DNA from: Boswellia sacra
Taxonomy: Eukaryota; Streptophyta; Magnoliopsida; Sapindales; Burseraceae
Direction of reading: 5' to 3'
Assembly (NCBI GenBank): GCA_013180625.2
Contig: SNVD02014863.1
Location: 1 to 64,000 of the forward strand
Length of the DNA: 64,000 nucleotides
Below the pieces are notes generated by a model, which did no database searches, was not told the origin of the DNA, and saw only the letters and a list, made by a program, of their open reading frames with translations. Position numbers and translations under genes: made by a program. Positions 12,393 through 24,540 of this stretch are shown one piece after another. Numbering within the stretch: position 1 is the first letter of the stretch; each line of letters opens with the position of its first letter.

Positions 12393-15300
12393 ATGGCTTC
12401 ATCGTCTTCTGTATCTGAGAAGACAGTGACTGTGACAAATGCAAAAATAGATGTTGAAAAATTTGATGGCCGAAAAAATTTCGGCTTATGGCAGAGTGAG
12501 GTGTTGGACGGGTTGTATCAGCAGGATTTGGATATTGTTCTGGAAGAAACAAAACCAGAAGATATCAGTGCAAGAGATTGGGACAGGCTTAATATAAAAG
12601 CTTGTGGGTTGATTCGCTCTTACTTGTGTAGAGAACAAAAGTATCCGTTCACTAAGGAGACATCTGCAAGCAAATTGTGGAAGGCGCTGGAGAACAAATA
12701 TATGAAGAAAAGCAATGAGAATCGGCTGTACCTATTGAAGAAATTGTTCCGTCTCCAGTTAAAATCAGGTACGAGCATCATTCTCATATTGATGAGGTTA
12801 ATAAGTTAATTGCTGATTTGTTAAACTTAGATGAAACCTTCAAAGATGAAATTAAGGCTATGCTATTGATTGGCTCACTTCCGAATGAATTAGATCATTT
12901 ATGCATTACTCTTATCCATGGGAAAGATAAACTGTCTTTTGAAGAAGTTTGTTCTGCTTTGTTGAATTATGAAATTCGTAAGAAAGATCAAAGGGAACAT
13001 AGGGATGAGTCAGTAGATGCATTGACAGTGAGAGGGCGTAGTCATAGTAGGAAACCAGAAAAAAGGGTAAAATCTTGGTCGAGGGGTAGATTAGGAAAAG
13101 ATGAGTGTGCCTTTTGTCGTGAGAAAGGGCATTGGAAGAAAGATTGTCCTAAGTTGAAAAAGAAAGATAAGGGCAAGGCTGTTTCTGATGCATGTGTTGT
13201 TGAGCGTGAGGATGATAGTGAGTCAGATATATGTCTAGTTGGTCATCCATCCACTTCCGTTTCTGATGAGTGGATTATGGATTCGGGTTGTACTTATCAT
13301 ATGTGTCCACATCGGGATGGTTCTTTCAGTTTGAGGAGCTTGATTGTGGAGTTGTGTATATGGGCAATGATGATATTTGCCATACTGTTGGGATAGGTTC
13401 GATCCGATTGAGGAATCATGATGGACTGACTAGAGTTTTGACAGATGTTGGGTATGTACCGAAGTTGAAGAAGAATCTCATCTCTTTGGGAGCCTTAGAA
13501 TCTAAAGACTGTGGTATATCTATTCGAGATGGTATTCTGAGGGTCACTTCAGGCGCTCTTGTGGTATTGAAAGGCACTAGGAGAAACAACTTGTATTACT
13601 ATAATGGTAGTACGGTTACTGGATCAGCGGCTACGGTTTCTGATAATGATGCAGATTCAGAGATTACGAGACTGTGGCATATGCGTTTGGGACATGCAGG
13701 TGAGAAAGCCTTATTCAGTTTGGTGAAACGAGGCTTATTGAAAGGTGCAAAGACCTGCAAGCTGGATTTTTTTGAGCATTGTGTTCTGGGAAAGCAGAAA
13801 AGAGTGAAATTTGGCACCGCTATTCATAATACCAAGGGTATTCTTGATTACGTTCACTCAGATGTGTGGGGACCTACTAAAACCGCATCTATGGGAGGTA
13901 GGCACTACTTTGTTACTTTTGTTGATGACTTTTCCAGAAGAACTTGGGTGTACTGTTTGAAATCAAAAGATGATGTACTTCGTGCTTTCCTTAAATGAAA
14001 AAAGATGATTGAGACACAGACTGGCAAGAAGATCAAGCATCTCAGAACAGATAATGGTGGTGAGTATTGCAGTGATCAGTTTTTTGAAATTGTGTCAAGA
14101 TGAAGGTATTGTACGTCATTTTACTGTTAGAGGTACACCGCAGCAGAATGGGGTGGCAGAACGCATGAACCGGACATTGCTGGAGAAAGTTCGGTGTATG
14201 TTGTCCAATGCTGGGTTAGGCAAAGAATTTTGGGCTGAGGCTGTGACTTATGCGTGTCATCTCATTAATCGTCTACCATCAGCTGCTATTGGTGATAGAA
14301 CTCCATTGGAGGTATGGTCTGGACAACCTGTTTCTGATTATGATTCTTTACATGTTTTTGGTTCTCTGCATATTATCATGTGAAAGAATCTAAGCTGGAT
14401 CCTAGAGCCAAGAAAACGATTTTCTTGGGATTTGCTTCAGGAGTGAAAGGATATCGTCTTTGGTGTCCTAGTTCGAGGAAGATTGTATCCAGCAGAGATG
14501 TGACATTTAATGAGTCTTCAATGTTGAAGAAATCAGAAAACCAGACAAAGGTGAATGGTACTCCACAGCAGGTGGAGCATACTCAGCAGCAAGTGGAGTT
14601 TGAAACGACGACATTGAATCCAGTTAGATCTGTTGAGACAGATGATGATACTCCTGTGACAGAGGGAGATTTGGGAGATGATGGTGAGGGTTCTACTCAG
14701 GAACTTCAACAGCAACAAGAATCTATTGCAATTGATAGGCCAAGACGTGAGATTCGCAGACCTGCTCGATTTGCTGATATGGTGGCCTATGCACTTCCAA
14801 TTGTAGATGCTGATGTTCCTTCCACTTATAGAGAGGCAGTCAGATGTTCTGAAGTTGATGAGTGGAAGACAGCTATGAGCGAAGAGATGCAGTCTCTTCA
14901 GAAGAATGAAACTTGGGAGCTAGCTCAACTACCGAAGGGTAAAAAGGTAATTGGGTGCAAATGGGTATATGCAAAAAAAGATGGATTTCCTGACAAGAAT
15001 GACATCCACTACAAGACAAGGTTGGTGGCTAAAGGCTACGCTCAGAGGGAAGGAATTGACTACAATGAGGTATTTTCTCCAGTTGTGAAACATTCTTCCA
15101 TTAGAATTTTGTTGGCCTTGTAGCTCAGATGAAAATGGAACTAGTTCAACTTGATGTAAAAACTGCATTTTTACATGGTGACTTGGAAGAGGAAATCTAT
15201 ATGACTCAGCCAGAGCGATTCAAAGTTGCTGGTAAGGAAAATTTGGTTTGCAAACTGAAAAGATCGCTTTATGGTTTGAAGCAATCTCCCAGACAGTGGT

Positions 15301-16388
15301 ATAAGCGATTTGATCGGTTTATGATGGGTCAGAGGTACACAAGAAGCAAATTTGATAATTGTGTGTATTTTCGGAGGCTACGTGATGGTTCTTTCATTTA
15401 TCTACTCTTGTATGTTGATGATATGTTGATAGCTTCGACGGATGTCGAAGAAATTACAAAGTTGAAGACTCAGTTGAATCGAGAGTTTGAGATGAAAGAT
15501 TTGGGTGAAGCTAAGAAAAATCTTGGCATGGAGATTAGCAGAGATAGAGGGAGAAGCAAGATTTGTTTGACTCAGAAGCAGTATCTGAAGAAGGTATTAC
15601 AGCGGTTTGGTATTACAGAGCAGTCTAAACCTGTAAGTACCCCACTTGCTCCTCATATGAAACTCAGTGCATCTTTATTTCCTAGTACAGATGAGGAACG
15701 AGAGTACATGTCTCGAGTTCCGTATGCTAATGCAGTTGGTAGCCTGATGTATGCTATGGTGTGTACGAGACCCGACATTTCACATGCAGTTGGATTTGTG
15801 AGCAGGTATATGCATGATCCTGGTAAAGGACATTGGCAAGCAGTGAAATGGATTCTACGGTATTTGTTGAAAACCGTGGATGTTGGCTTAGTCTTTGAGA
15901 GGGATTATACATGTGGTCAGTATGCTATTGGTTATGTTGATTCAGATTATGCTGGTGATTTGGATAAACGTCAGTCAACAACCGGTTATGTGTTTACTCT
16001 TGCAAGAGAACCAGTGAGTTGAAAGTCTACTTTACAGTCTACAGTGGCTTTGTCTACTACAGAGGCAGAGTATATGGCAATGACAGAGGCTGTGAAGGAA
16101 GCTATTTGGTTACAGGGATTGCTGGATGAATTGGGACTTGGGCAGAAGAAGATCACTCTTTATTCTGACAGTCAGAGTGCTATCCACTTAGCGAAGAATC
16201 CAGTGTTCCATGTTCGTACAAAGCATATTGATGTTCGGTATCATTTTGTGCGGGAGATCATTGATAAAGGGAGAATCTTACTTCAGAAGATTGGGACTGC
16301 CGAGAATCCCGCAGATATGTTGACTAAGGTTGTGACAGCGATCAAGTTCAGTCATTGTTTGGACTTGATCAACATTGTGCCTGTTTGA
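12393..16388 (+). pseudogene. copia 1 GAG-PR-INT-RT-RNase H polyprotein, broken
   Basis: GAG begins at the ATG at 12393. The zinc knuckle is CAFCREKGHWKKDC (about 13109-13150), protease has WIMDSGCTYHM, integrase has the HMRLGH Zn motif then DVWGP, the DNGGEY core and an HFTVRGTPQQNGVAE segment. RT has KLKRSLYGLKQSPRQWY and LLLYVDDMLIAS, and RNase H has TTEAEYMA and [15 protein letters not shown]. Breaks: frameshifts near 12775, 13315, 14088, 14365 and 15121, and in-frame TGA codons at 13996-13998 and 16020-16022, the latter where copia proteins have Trp (VSWKS). No product could be made from this copy alone. By motif style it is closest to Tork/Tnt1-like copia, a tentative call. Confidence 0.9.
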
Positions 16389-16489
16389 CCGCGCCATTGG
16401 GCGCATTAGGAGGCGTTGCAGTTGTGATAGAGAATGTGGGGAAAAGAAGAAATTTGTGATGGGTCGGCATATTCGCCAAGGTGGAGATT

Positions 16490-17055
16490 TGTTGGTATTT
16501 GGCTCATATGAAAACAAAGTGGGAGAGATTCCATATTGCTTAAGAAGCAAAGTTGGGTCTCACATTGACCTTATAAAAGAGGCCATGTGGGAGAAATATA
16601 AGTGTACCAAATTGAAATATCTTTCACCCCCTCAAAATTGTAAGGTCTCATAAGTAAGACCTCGTAGTTTAAGGGCCTTTCTGTAAGGACCTTAAAGTTT
16701 GTAATATTTGTTTTTCTCCCTTTGTTTTGGGTATTTGTAGTATTGCCCAATTGTTTGGGTAATTATAGTTTGGCCCAACTATTTGGGTAATTACAGTTTG
16801 GCCCAATAGTTGTGGTATTTGTATTGTGGCCCAAAAAGTTTGTATTCTCTTTGAAGATAGTGGAAAGTTTCTTCAGCGGCGCCCGAGGACGTAGGTATTT
16901 ATACCGAACCTCGTTAAATCCTGGTGTGTTTTCTATTTCTGCATTGTGGTTGATTGGTTGCCTCTTTTGTTGCTATTATATTCAATTATCTGGCATAGTT
17001 GTGGTTGTGCATTTTGGGTTGTTCAGTTGGTTATCGTTTCTGCTTGTGCATAACA
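16490..17055 (+). repeat. 3' LTR of copia element 1
   Basis: 566 bp, about 97% identical to the 5' LTR, ending AACA immediately before the ATAAA target duplication. Confidence 0.93.
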
Positions 17056-18348
17056 ATAAACCCCCTACAAAACGGCCCTAATAGCATGACCCTTTGTTTT
17101 TTTTTTTTAAAAGAAGAAAAAGATGGGACAAAAAGAAGATCCCAATCAACTTATTATTTTCTTAAAATTTTAAATTATAGGTGAGGTTGAGTTAACATAT
17201 CTTCACTATTTCTTTTAGAATTTTCAGATAAAGTGATTTTTAATGCTCAAGAAACTTTTACAGTTTTGTATCGTTTCAAGAAAAATGTTGTTTTAACCTT
17301 TCGAAAAACTTGCTGTAAAGTTTATAAAAATTTCATTTTAGTTTTCGCAATATTTATTCAATGCCTTCTAAATATCAACAAAATATGGGAGAGTTAACGG
17401 TAAAAATTTCGTTGGCTTGTCAATGTCATTGTTAGGCCTTATATGCACGTGCAAACAAGAAGGCCATATTATAACATAAACTAGTTGGAGATGACAAGAT
17501 TATTATGATGGAAACAACACGGTCATATGTGGGGCACCCAAAAGAAAACAAAATTAAGTTTTCGTTTCAGACTTGTATGCTTCTGGATCTTGACTACTTC
17601 ATTTCATAATTATCTGTCAACAACACTTTTATTTGCTTCACAAACTTCATCATTTGAGATCTTCTGATATTCAGGTACAGTTCTCCACACAACTCTATGA
17701 AGTTAAAAAGTTGGTCAGAAACTTAGTTGAACTAGAGTGTTTCTCTGCTCCTATTTTATTTATTTTTTAAAGAATTTCTTATATTTGATGACATGGGCAT
17801 GTTTTGATTATAATGAACTTGCTTGATAGTCTTGTGAGCTGAAGTTGATGAAGAATTGTTGTTGGTTAATCATGTTTTCACTAATCATGATGGCTGTGAA
17901 GCATTTTTTTTTCCGTTGTTTTCAAGTTTTTTATGGACATTTTTAATCTCCTTGTTCTGCCGTTCTTTGCATATCATGCATGTATGCATCTTTATGCTTA
18001 TGTTTTGTGTACATATGCATGATAGGGAAACAATTCCTTTTTTTGCAAGAATTTTGAACAAGCAGTGGATATGATATTTTTAGTTGTAAAATTTCATGCC
18101 AGCCTAATTGAGACTCAATCATGAGTTCAGATTGTAGTGATAATCCTGTAAAGTAAATTTATTAGGCAAATAATGTCATCACCAACTTTTATAGGAAATT
18201 CTTGCTATTTATACCAAAACGTTGCTTTCAGGTTTAATGAAATTCTTGACAAAATTTTGCACATGATGATTAGTACGTGCATGTAGTAGCGGCTGGGATT
18301 GGGTTTCTACTATCGAAAATTTGATTGATTTCCAGGTTTCCAGGTAAA
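17056..18348. other. Upstream flank of oxidase copy B with probable 5'-UTR exon
   Basis: 17061-17390 continues the duplicated block interrupted by copia 1. A segment from about 17570 to 17674 (ggatcttgactacttcattt, ending in TTCAG before GTACAG) recurs before the other copies at corresponding distance and ends in a good donor, so it is probably a non-coding first exon. The rest, to the acceptor pair TTTCCAGGTTTCCAG just before the ATG, would be a 5'-UTR intron. Confidence 0.45.
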
Positions 18349-21300
18349 ATGGCAGGTGAACCTGTTAATGTGAATGAGTTTCAAGAATTAGCTAGGCTAG
18401 CCCTTCCAAAGATGTATTATGATTTCTACGCTGGGGGAGCAGAGGACCAGCACACCCTGAAAGAGAATGTGGAAGCATTTCGCAGAATCACGTAATATTT
18501 TCAACAGTTAAATAAGTAGACTAGGACATGTATAAATCAGTTTTATCAATCAGCTTTGTTTGTGGTTCATCAGGTTAAGGCCCAGAGTTCTTGTAGATGT
18601 AAGTAAGATAGATTTATCAACTACTCTACTTGGTTACAAGATTTCGGCTCCTATTATCATTGCTCCAACAGCTCTACATAAGTTGGCACATCCAGAAGGT
18701 CTTACTCCACTCAAGTAGTTCTTGATTTAGTTACACCGAAAATTCTAATATAATATGTATTTCAGGAGAGTTAGCCACAGCTAGAGCAGCAGCTGCCGGT
18801 AACACCATCATGGTATTTATTATTATGATTATTATTATTTCCCCATACATATTGCTGTAATTGCTCGCTTAGGCATTTATATGTTAAAAATCCCCTCTTC
18901 CATATTTCATATTTTCAGGTCTTATCTTACACATCTAGTTGCACTATAGAGGAGGTTGCTGCTAGCTGCAATGCTGTTCGCTTCTATCAATTATATGTAC
19001 TTGCCTGTTCTCGAGCTCTTTCATTTTTCAATTAGCGGAGAACTTTCTTTAGCATCAACAGTTTCTTGCATCTCTTGTGCTATCATAGATAGGAAATTGA
19101 TCGCAGTTTGGCATCCTTTCTATCAATAGGTATACAAGCAGCGAAATATAGCAACTACGCTAGTGCAGAGAGCTGAAAGGAATGGATATAAAGCACTTGT
19201 CTTGACTGCTGATGCTCCAAGACTTGGCCGAAGGGAGGCAGACATAAAGAACAAGTGAATTATCATCTCTTTCTGTTTCATTTTGCCCCCAAACTCTACA
19301 AATTTATTGCATATGCTTTCAGGTGCACTGATGTGTAAAAAAATGTAGATAGTATAGAAGTGTTAGTGTTGTCTAAGATCATAAGATATGTTAGCTTCAT
19401 TTTTTCCTGTCTGTTGTATGTGAAAAATTCTGCAGAATGATTGCACCAAGGCTGAAGAATTTGGAAGGCCTCTTAACAACCAAAATTGTATCTGTGAGTG
19501 GATCTTTGTCCTTTATGATTGTTTTCAACGTTTCCAGTTTATGCCTCCTAGTTGCTGGTGCCATACTGGTGATCAGATCATATCCAGCCTTAATTAGTGC
19601 TATATAGACTTGTGCTTTTTAATCTCAGTTATTATCTGATACAATAGCATGTCTAACCGTCAGTAGTCATTTGTGTGGCCAGGAGATTGACCTGCACTTA
19701 CTTTTGCTTTTGTTTGAAGTAATGGACTACAATTACTACATTAATTTGATGGATTTTAGACTTTTGCAGGATACAGGTTCAAAATTAGAAGCTTTCGCCA
19801 AAGAGACCATGGATGCTTCTTTAAGTTGGGAGGTATATACCAATAAACTACTTTTACATTTGAAAATGTTAGCATAATAACTTTTGACTTAAAATTTCTT
19901 CAGGCTGTCTGTTTTCCTTGCCTCATAACTCAATTATGCTGCTATTTGATAGATAAACTTATTCTGGTAGTTATATTTTTAGACTGTCATCTGACTACTC
20001 CATGGAAAGGTTGAGTCCAGAAGATATTAGTGGAAATACTTATGCACACACACACACACACGCACATATGTATGTATATAAATACATATATATTTTGCTT
20101 GGTGAATTGTCTGAGGTGAATGCTAGAACCACAGTATTTATAGTCTTACTTATTGGTTTTTTCTGCAGGATATAGGATGGTTAAAATCTATTACAAACTT
20201 GCCAATCCTGATCAAAGGGATACTCACTCGTGAAGATGGTAAGTTCAAACCTCCATCTGATGATATTCATTCTCTCTAAATCTTGGTTTCCATGCAACAT
20301 AAATCGAAAAGAGGTATCTTCTCTGCCTTCTCAATGGAAGAGTTCCAAGCTAAAAGTTTATTTTTGCGTTGATGAATAAGAGTTAAAACTGGAAACAAAG
20401 TATCTTATTGCTCTCATTGTTCTTGCAATGACAATCCCAAAGTCCATCCAGTTCCTCCCTATTTCCTGAAAATTTCCAATCTTCTAAATTATGGGAGTTC
20501 ATCTGAAGATAACCTTTAGCCCCTTTGTAAATTTGTTAAAATTCTGCTTTGTTACAGCTCTCAATTATTAATGAACATAATAGTCTTGAATATTATGGGA
20601 ACTTGAATAGGATTGCTTAATTAACATTTCATATTCTATGATTTCAGCAATAAAAGCATTGCAGGTAGGTGTTGCTGGGATTATTGTCTCCAATCATGGA
20701 GCTCGACAGCTAGACTATAGTCCCGCAACCATTTCTGTTCTGGAGGAGGTGACTACTAGTTTCATACTACTGTTAGCAGTTGAATTTAATAGCATTTGGC
20801 TTTATGAAAATGTGTTTGATGTCTGAATGCATCTTAAAACTTGGTAAGGCCGTAAAAGGGACTCTAAACCACCCATTGTATTACAGATACTGCACTTGGT
20901 TTTAGCTGAAAAGGCTAACAAAAATTAGCCTGTTGAGGATTGCATAAATGTTATCTTAATTAACAGCTCTGAAATTACATTTTTATGAATACTAACAAAA
21001 TTTAAAAAGCAGAATGGTAAATTTCAAGGCACATGCAACAGATGCTACCTCGTTAAACTCTCACGAAGTTTTAATACTTAGCTTCATAATCTGGCCAAGT
21101 TGTTTACTTACAATCATGTAAAGAAAGGGATTATGTATAATTCATCTTCAAAGAAGCCATGTCATAGAAATATTATTAGTATTTTGAAGCAAGTAATATA
21201 TGCAATGGAACTTCTTGTTATATGACATATATATCAACAAGGAAACTAAGCCAAGACAGTTACTATTTGTGTTGCCCTGAGCTTGCAGGTAGTTCATGCT

Positions 21301-21812
21301 GTTGAAGGGAAAGTTCCTGTTCTAATGGATGGAGGAATTCGTCGAGGAACTGATGTTTTCAAGGCCTTGGCCCTTGGTGCACAAGCTGTACTTGTAAGCT
21401 CTATACAACTTCCCATTTAAGCTTTCATTTTTTTTTTAAAAAAAAATCTTATGAGAAAGTACTGAAAATATATATTTCGGAGTTTTGAAGACTTAAGGAG
21501 TCAAATCTTCCTCTCTTAACTTTGTAGTTGGTGACAGGATTTTGAAATTATGAAGATTTCATGATCCTTGAACTGCTTTTCTGACCTGAAAATCTTTTGG
21601 TACTCTTCTAATGCAATAAGTCATTGCTGCAGGTGGGAAGGCCTGTTATCTATGGCCTGGCTGCTAAGGGTGAGAATGGGGTGAGACAAGTACTTCAAAT
21701 GCTAAAAGATGAGTTTGAGCTCACGATGGCCCTTTCTGGTTGTCGTGCTGTGAAACATATCACCAGAAACCATGTGAGAAGAGAGCACGAGAGACTCCAC
21801 TCCATGCTCTGA
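18349..21812 (+). CDS. GLO4: (S)-2-hydroxy-acid oxidase, peroxisomal (GLO4/HAOX type), copy B, intact
   Basis: FMN-dependent oxidation of an (S)-2-hydroxy acid to the 2-oxo acid with H2O2 release, in peroxisomes. Exons: 18349-18491, 18574-18698, 18766-18812, 18919-18996, 19130-19254, 19436-19493, 19770-19832, 20169-20238, 20648-20748, 21289-21393, 21633-21812; all GT-AG, phase kept, 364 aa. By comparison with spinach glycolate oxidase, Tyr131 (QLY), Asp159 ([11 protein letters not shown]), Lys229 (ILIKG), His253 and Arg256 (SNHGARQLD) keep the FMN and catalytic set. [20 protein letters not shown] is the phosphate-binding region. The spinach Tyr24 position is Phe26 ([12 protein letters not shown]) and the Trp108 position is Thr ([11 protein letters not shown]), which points to a HAOX-type enzyme acting on larger hydroxy acids rather than photorespiratory glycolate oxidase. 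C-terminal SML resembles a non-canonical PTS1. Confidence 0.9.
20045..20062. repeat. (CA)n microsatellite in intron 7 of copy B
   Basis: Eighteen bases of alternating A and C, followed by an AT-rich purine-pyrimidine stretch. Confidence 0.9.
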
Positions 21813-24379
21813 TATTATTTTCTGATGGGGAAATGTCCTGATATGGTTGCATGTGTTGGACCATGAACATTCATTAAGAATTTTGGAAACTCGAGTATTA
21901 TTTATCATGAATTGCTGATTTGATCTTTTTAAATTGTCTAATAAAACAAAAATAAATGATCAAATTAGTTAACCACAATCACAGATTTATGTGGTCTATC
22001 ATCTTATTGCACGTGAGTATCAAAAGTAGTGAAGGAAAGTTGATGGGACCTTTTATTGAACTTGTGTGTATTCATTCCATGAAAATACATAATAGATTAC
22101 AAATGTTTGCACAAAAAAAAAAAAAAAAAAAATTAAAGAACAAGTTTTCTTGAGGCCCAGTTGCAACTTGGCTCGATAATATTGTCAAGTTGTAAACATA
22201 CTAAAAATAATTTTTTAAATATAACTTTTTTATTGATTAACTAAATATTTGAGTTGTCAAATTATTGAATGATATTAAATGTTTGATGAGTAACATTATA
22301 TATGTAGTTAAAAAATAAGTTATATAAGAAGTGTATATTAACATTAAACTTAACTAAACTATCAAAAAATAAAAAATAATGTTTGATTGAAATTCAGAAT
22401 AGTCGAATCGAAAATTTTGACTAAAATTTAAAATAGTTTTTCAACAGTTCAACTAGCTATTCAAATGATGATTATTTGTAAAAATTATAGAGTATATCAT
22501 CTAGTCTCTTTGGGCCAGCCTAAGTCGGGCCCAATGTTAGGATATACAGTGGGCCAAAATTTGGGCACGGCCCATTGTTCCAGAGCTTGAAAATAACGTA
22601 AACCCTCTATCTATTTTCATTAAAATAAAAAATAAGATGAAAACAAGATTTGAAGGGCGTGTTTTTTATATGATTTTTTGTTTTTATTTTTAATAAGGTT
22701 TTAAAAATATGTAGTTGATTTTAAATTATTTTAAATTTTAAAAATGATATATGATTAATATTAAATATAAAATAAATTGAAAAATATTCAGTATAGAAAA
22801 CATGATTTTGAGTTATAAAAAGAACACGGTGTAATGTATTTTGGTAAATGTTTTGAATTATTTCAAGAAAAAATTTTACAACGTGTTCTAGAAATTTAAA
22901 GAAGTTTTATGATAGAAGTAGAAACTAATTAACTCCACTAAATTCCCAACTAGAATAAAATTCAAGAATTAGAAGATATACCCGAATTTGAGGTATTTAT
23001 GTTGAAAAATAACAGGTGCCATTTTTTTTTCTTTTTGTTATCTGGTAAATTATCAGTCTGTTGGCCCATAATAGCAAAAATTTGGTTATCTTCACAGTTG
23101 ATCCGATAATATTATTTAGTTTTGATAAATTCTGAATTGACCTTAATCTAACGATATGATAATAAATAATTTTATTGTCTCTTTCAAGGTTTAGGGACAT
23201 ATCGTACTATTGATTTTAAAGGAAAAACAATTTTTCTTGATCTTATCACCGACAGAGTTGGATGTTACATGTGCACGCAAACAATAGGATAAGATTATAA
23301 GAAAAACTAATTTTCTTTGATGATACATTGCAATGGAAACAATCATCACTAGCTAGTAATTAAGTTACGTAACAAAGAGAAATAAAAAACAAGTAATTTT
23401 TTATTATTAATTAATTATCATATGCCTCTTGAACGATCTTGATTACTAACTTCATGACTATCTGCCTACAAAACTTTTGGTTTGCTTCACAAACTTCATT
23501 TGATATCTTTTGTACTGTCAGGTACAGTTTTCTTCACAGTTCTATAATAGGAACATCTTCAAGCGCTTTACTGTATCTGCAGAAATTTGTATATAGTGTA
23601 TGTTTGCAAGTATGTAGTAATGATAGGTATATAATCAAATTATACAACTCAATTTATACAACCTGGCTTGACATAAAGTTATTTGATTGATGGATCTCAC
23701 TTTATTTATTATAATTTATTTAATTTATTTTTTATTTTATTTTTATACATCCAGTGAATTTGTGCCATATTAAATTATATGAATTATGTTATATAACTTG
23801 ATTGTATATCTAACATTATTGATATAGGACTGTGCTAGTGCTTTCCATACATATTTATGGACGGGAGAGAACGGCTTTTCTTCTAATATGCTCAACTTAC
23901 AGCATCACAAGTTTGACGTTGATGACAGAATGTAAAACTCTTTTAAGGCATAGTATAGAGTGGCCAAGATAAATAAGATGAGGATGAGATTTCAGGTTAA
24001 AATCTTACATTAATTGGTTACGAAGGGTCACTTGACCATATTTGCAAGGACCCTTCTCTCATTAATATAAGCCCATTTGGAAGTAAAAGCAAAACTATTC
24101 TAACGCAGACCTGAAGCAGAAAATATGATATTAAATGGAATATTTCCTAAAACTCCTAAAATATAACATAAATTGACCAAAATTAAAGAGAGAACATCCA
24201 ATACCCTAACATAGAGTGGCCCAGATCAACTCGGCCTAGTTTGGGCTATTTTATGATAAACTGTGAAGTGAATAATGAAAGCACCACCTATTATGGGAAA
24301 TTCTTTCTGTTTTATATCCAAATATATTGCTACAAGTTTCCTGAAAGTCTTAGCGGAACTTTCGTTATTGATTAATTTC
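21813..24379. other. Flank between copy B and the orphan exon, with unit-boundary repeats
   Basis: No gene. A poly-A tract lies at about 22114-22133. From about 22485 a block (gagtatatcatctagtctct, then gccagcctaagtcgggccca) begins the next duplicated unit. It recurs, diverged, from about 24555. A probable 5'-UTR exon ends at about 23520 (TGTCAG before GTACAG). The poly-T stretch at 23022-23031 corresponds in position to the poly-A stretch at about 24889-24900 of the second copy. Confidence 0.5.
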
Positions 24380-24395
24380 CAGGTTTCTAGCTAAA

Positions 24396-24537
24396 ACAGC
24401 AGCTGTACCTGTTAACTTGAATGAGTATCAAGAATCAGCTAGGCTAGCTCTTCCAAAGTGTATTATGATTACTACTCCGGGGAGCAGTGAACCAGCACAC
24501 TCTGAAAGAGAATGTGGAAGCTTTTACAGAATCACCG
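24396..24537 (+). pseudogene. Orphan exon 1 of a 2-hydroxy-acid oxidase
   Basis: Clear homology to coding exon 1 only ([14 protein letters not shown], then [12 protein letters not shown] codons). The start codon position reads ACA (24396-24398), a small deletion shifts frame at the KMYY position and the donor is gone. Four bases later the sequence passes into the upstream block of the next unit (from about 24541), so exons 2-11 of this unit are missing. It looks like the product of deletion or unequal exchange between neighbouring units. Confidence 0.85.
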
Positions 24538-24540
24538 AAA

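Larger units (their letters stand above)
11665..17055 (+). mobile_element. Ty1/copia LTR retrotransposon 1, complete but defective (5.39 kb)
   Basis: Two LTRs (11665-12228 and 16490-17055) begin TGTTGG and end AACA. They are flanked by the 5-bp target duplication ATAAA (11660-11664 and 17056-17060). The primer-binding site TGGTATCAGAGC follows two bases after the 5' LTR, and a purine-rich tract (aaggtggaga) precedes the 3' LTR. Gene order is GAG, protease, integrase, RT, RNase H, which defines copia. The LTRs differ by about 13 substitutions and one 2-bp indel over about 565 bp, so insertion is fairly recent. It sits between oxidase copies A and B, inside the second copy of the duplicated upstream block. 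Confidence 0.95.
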
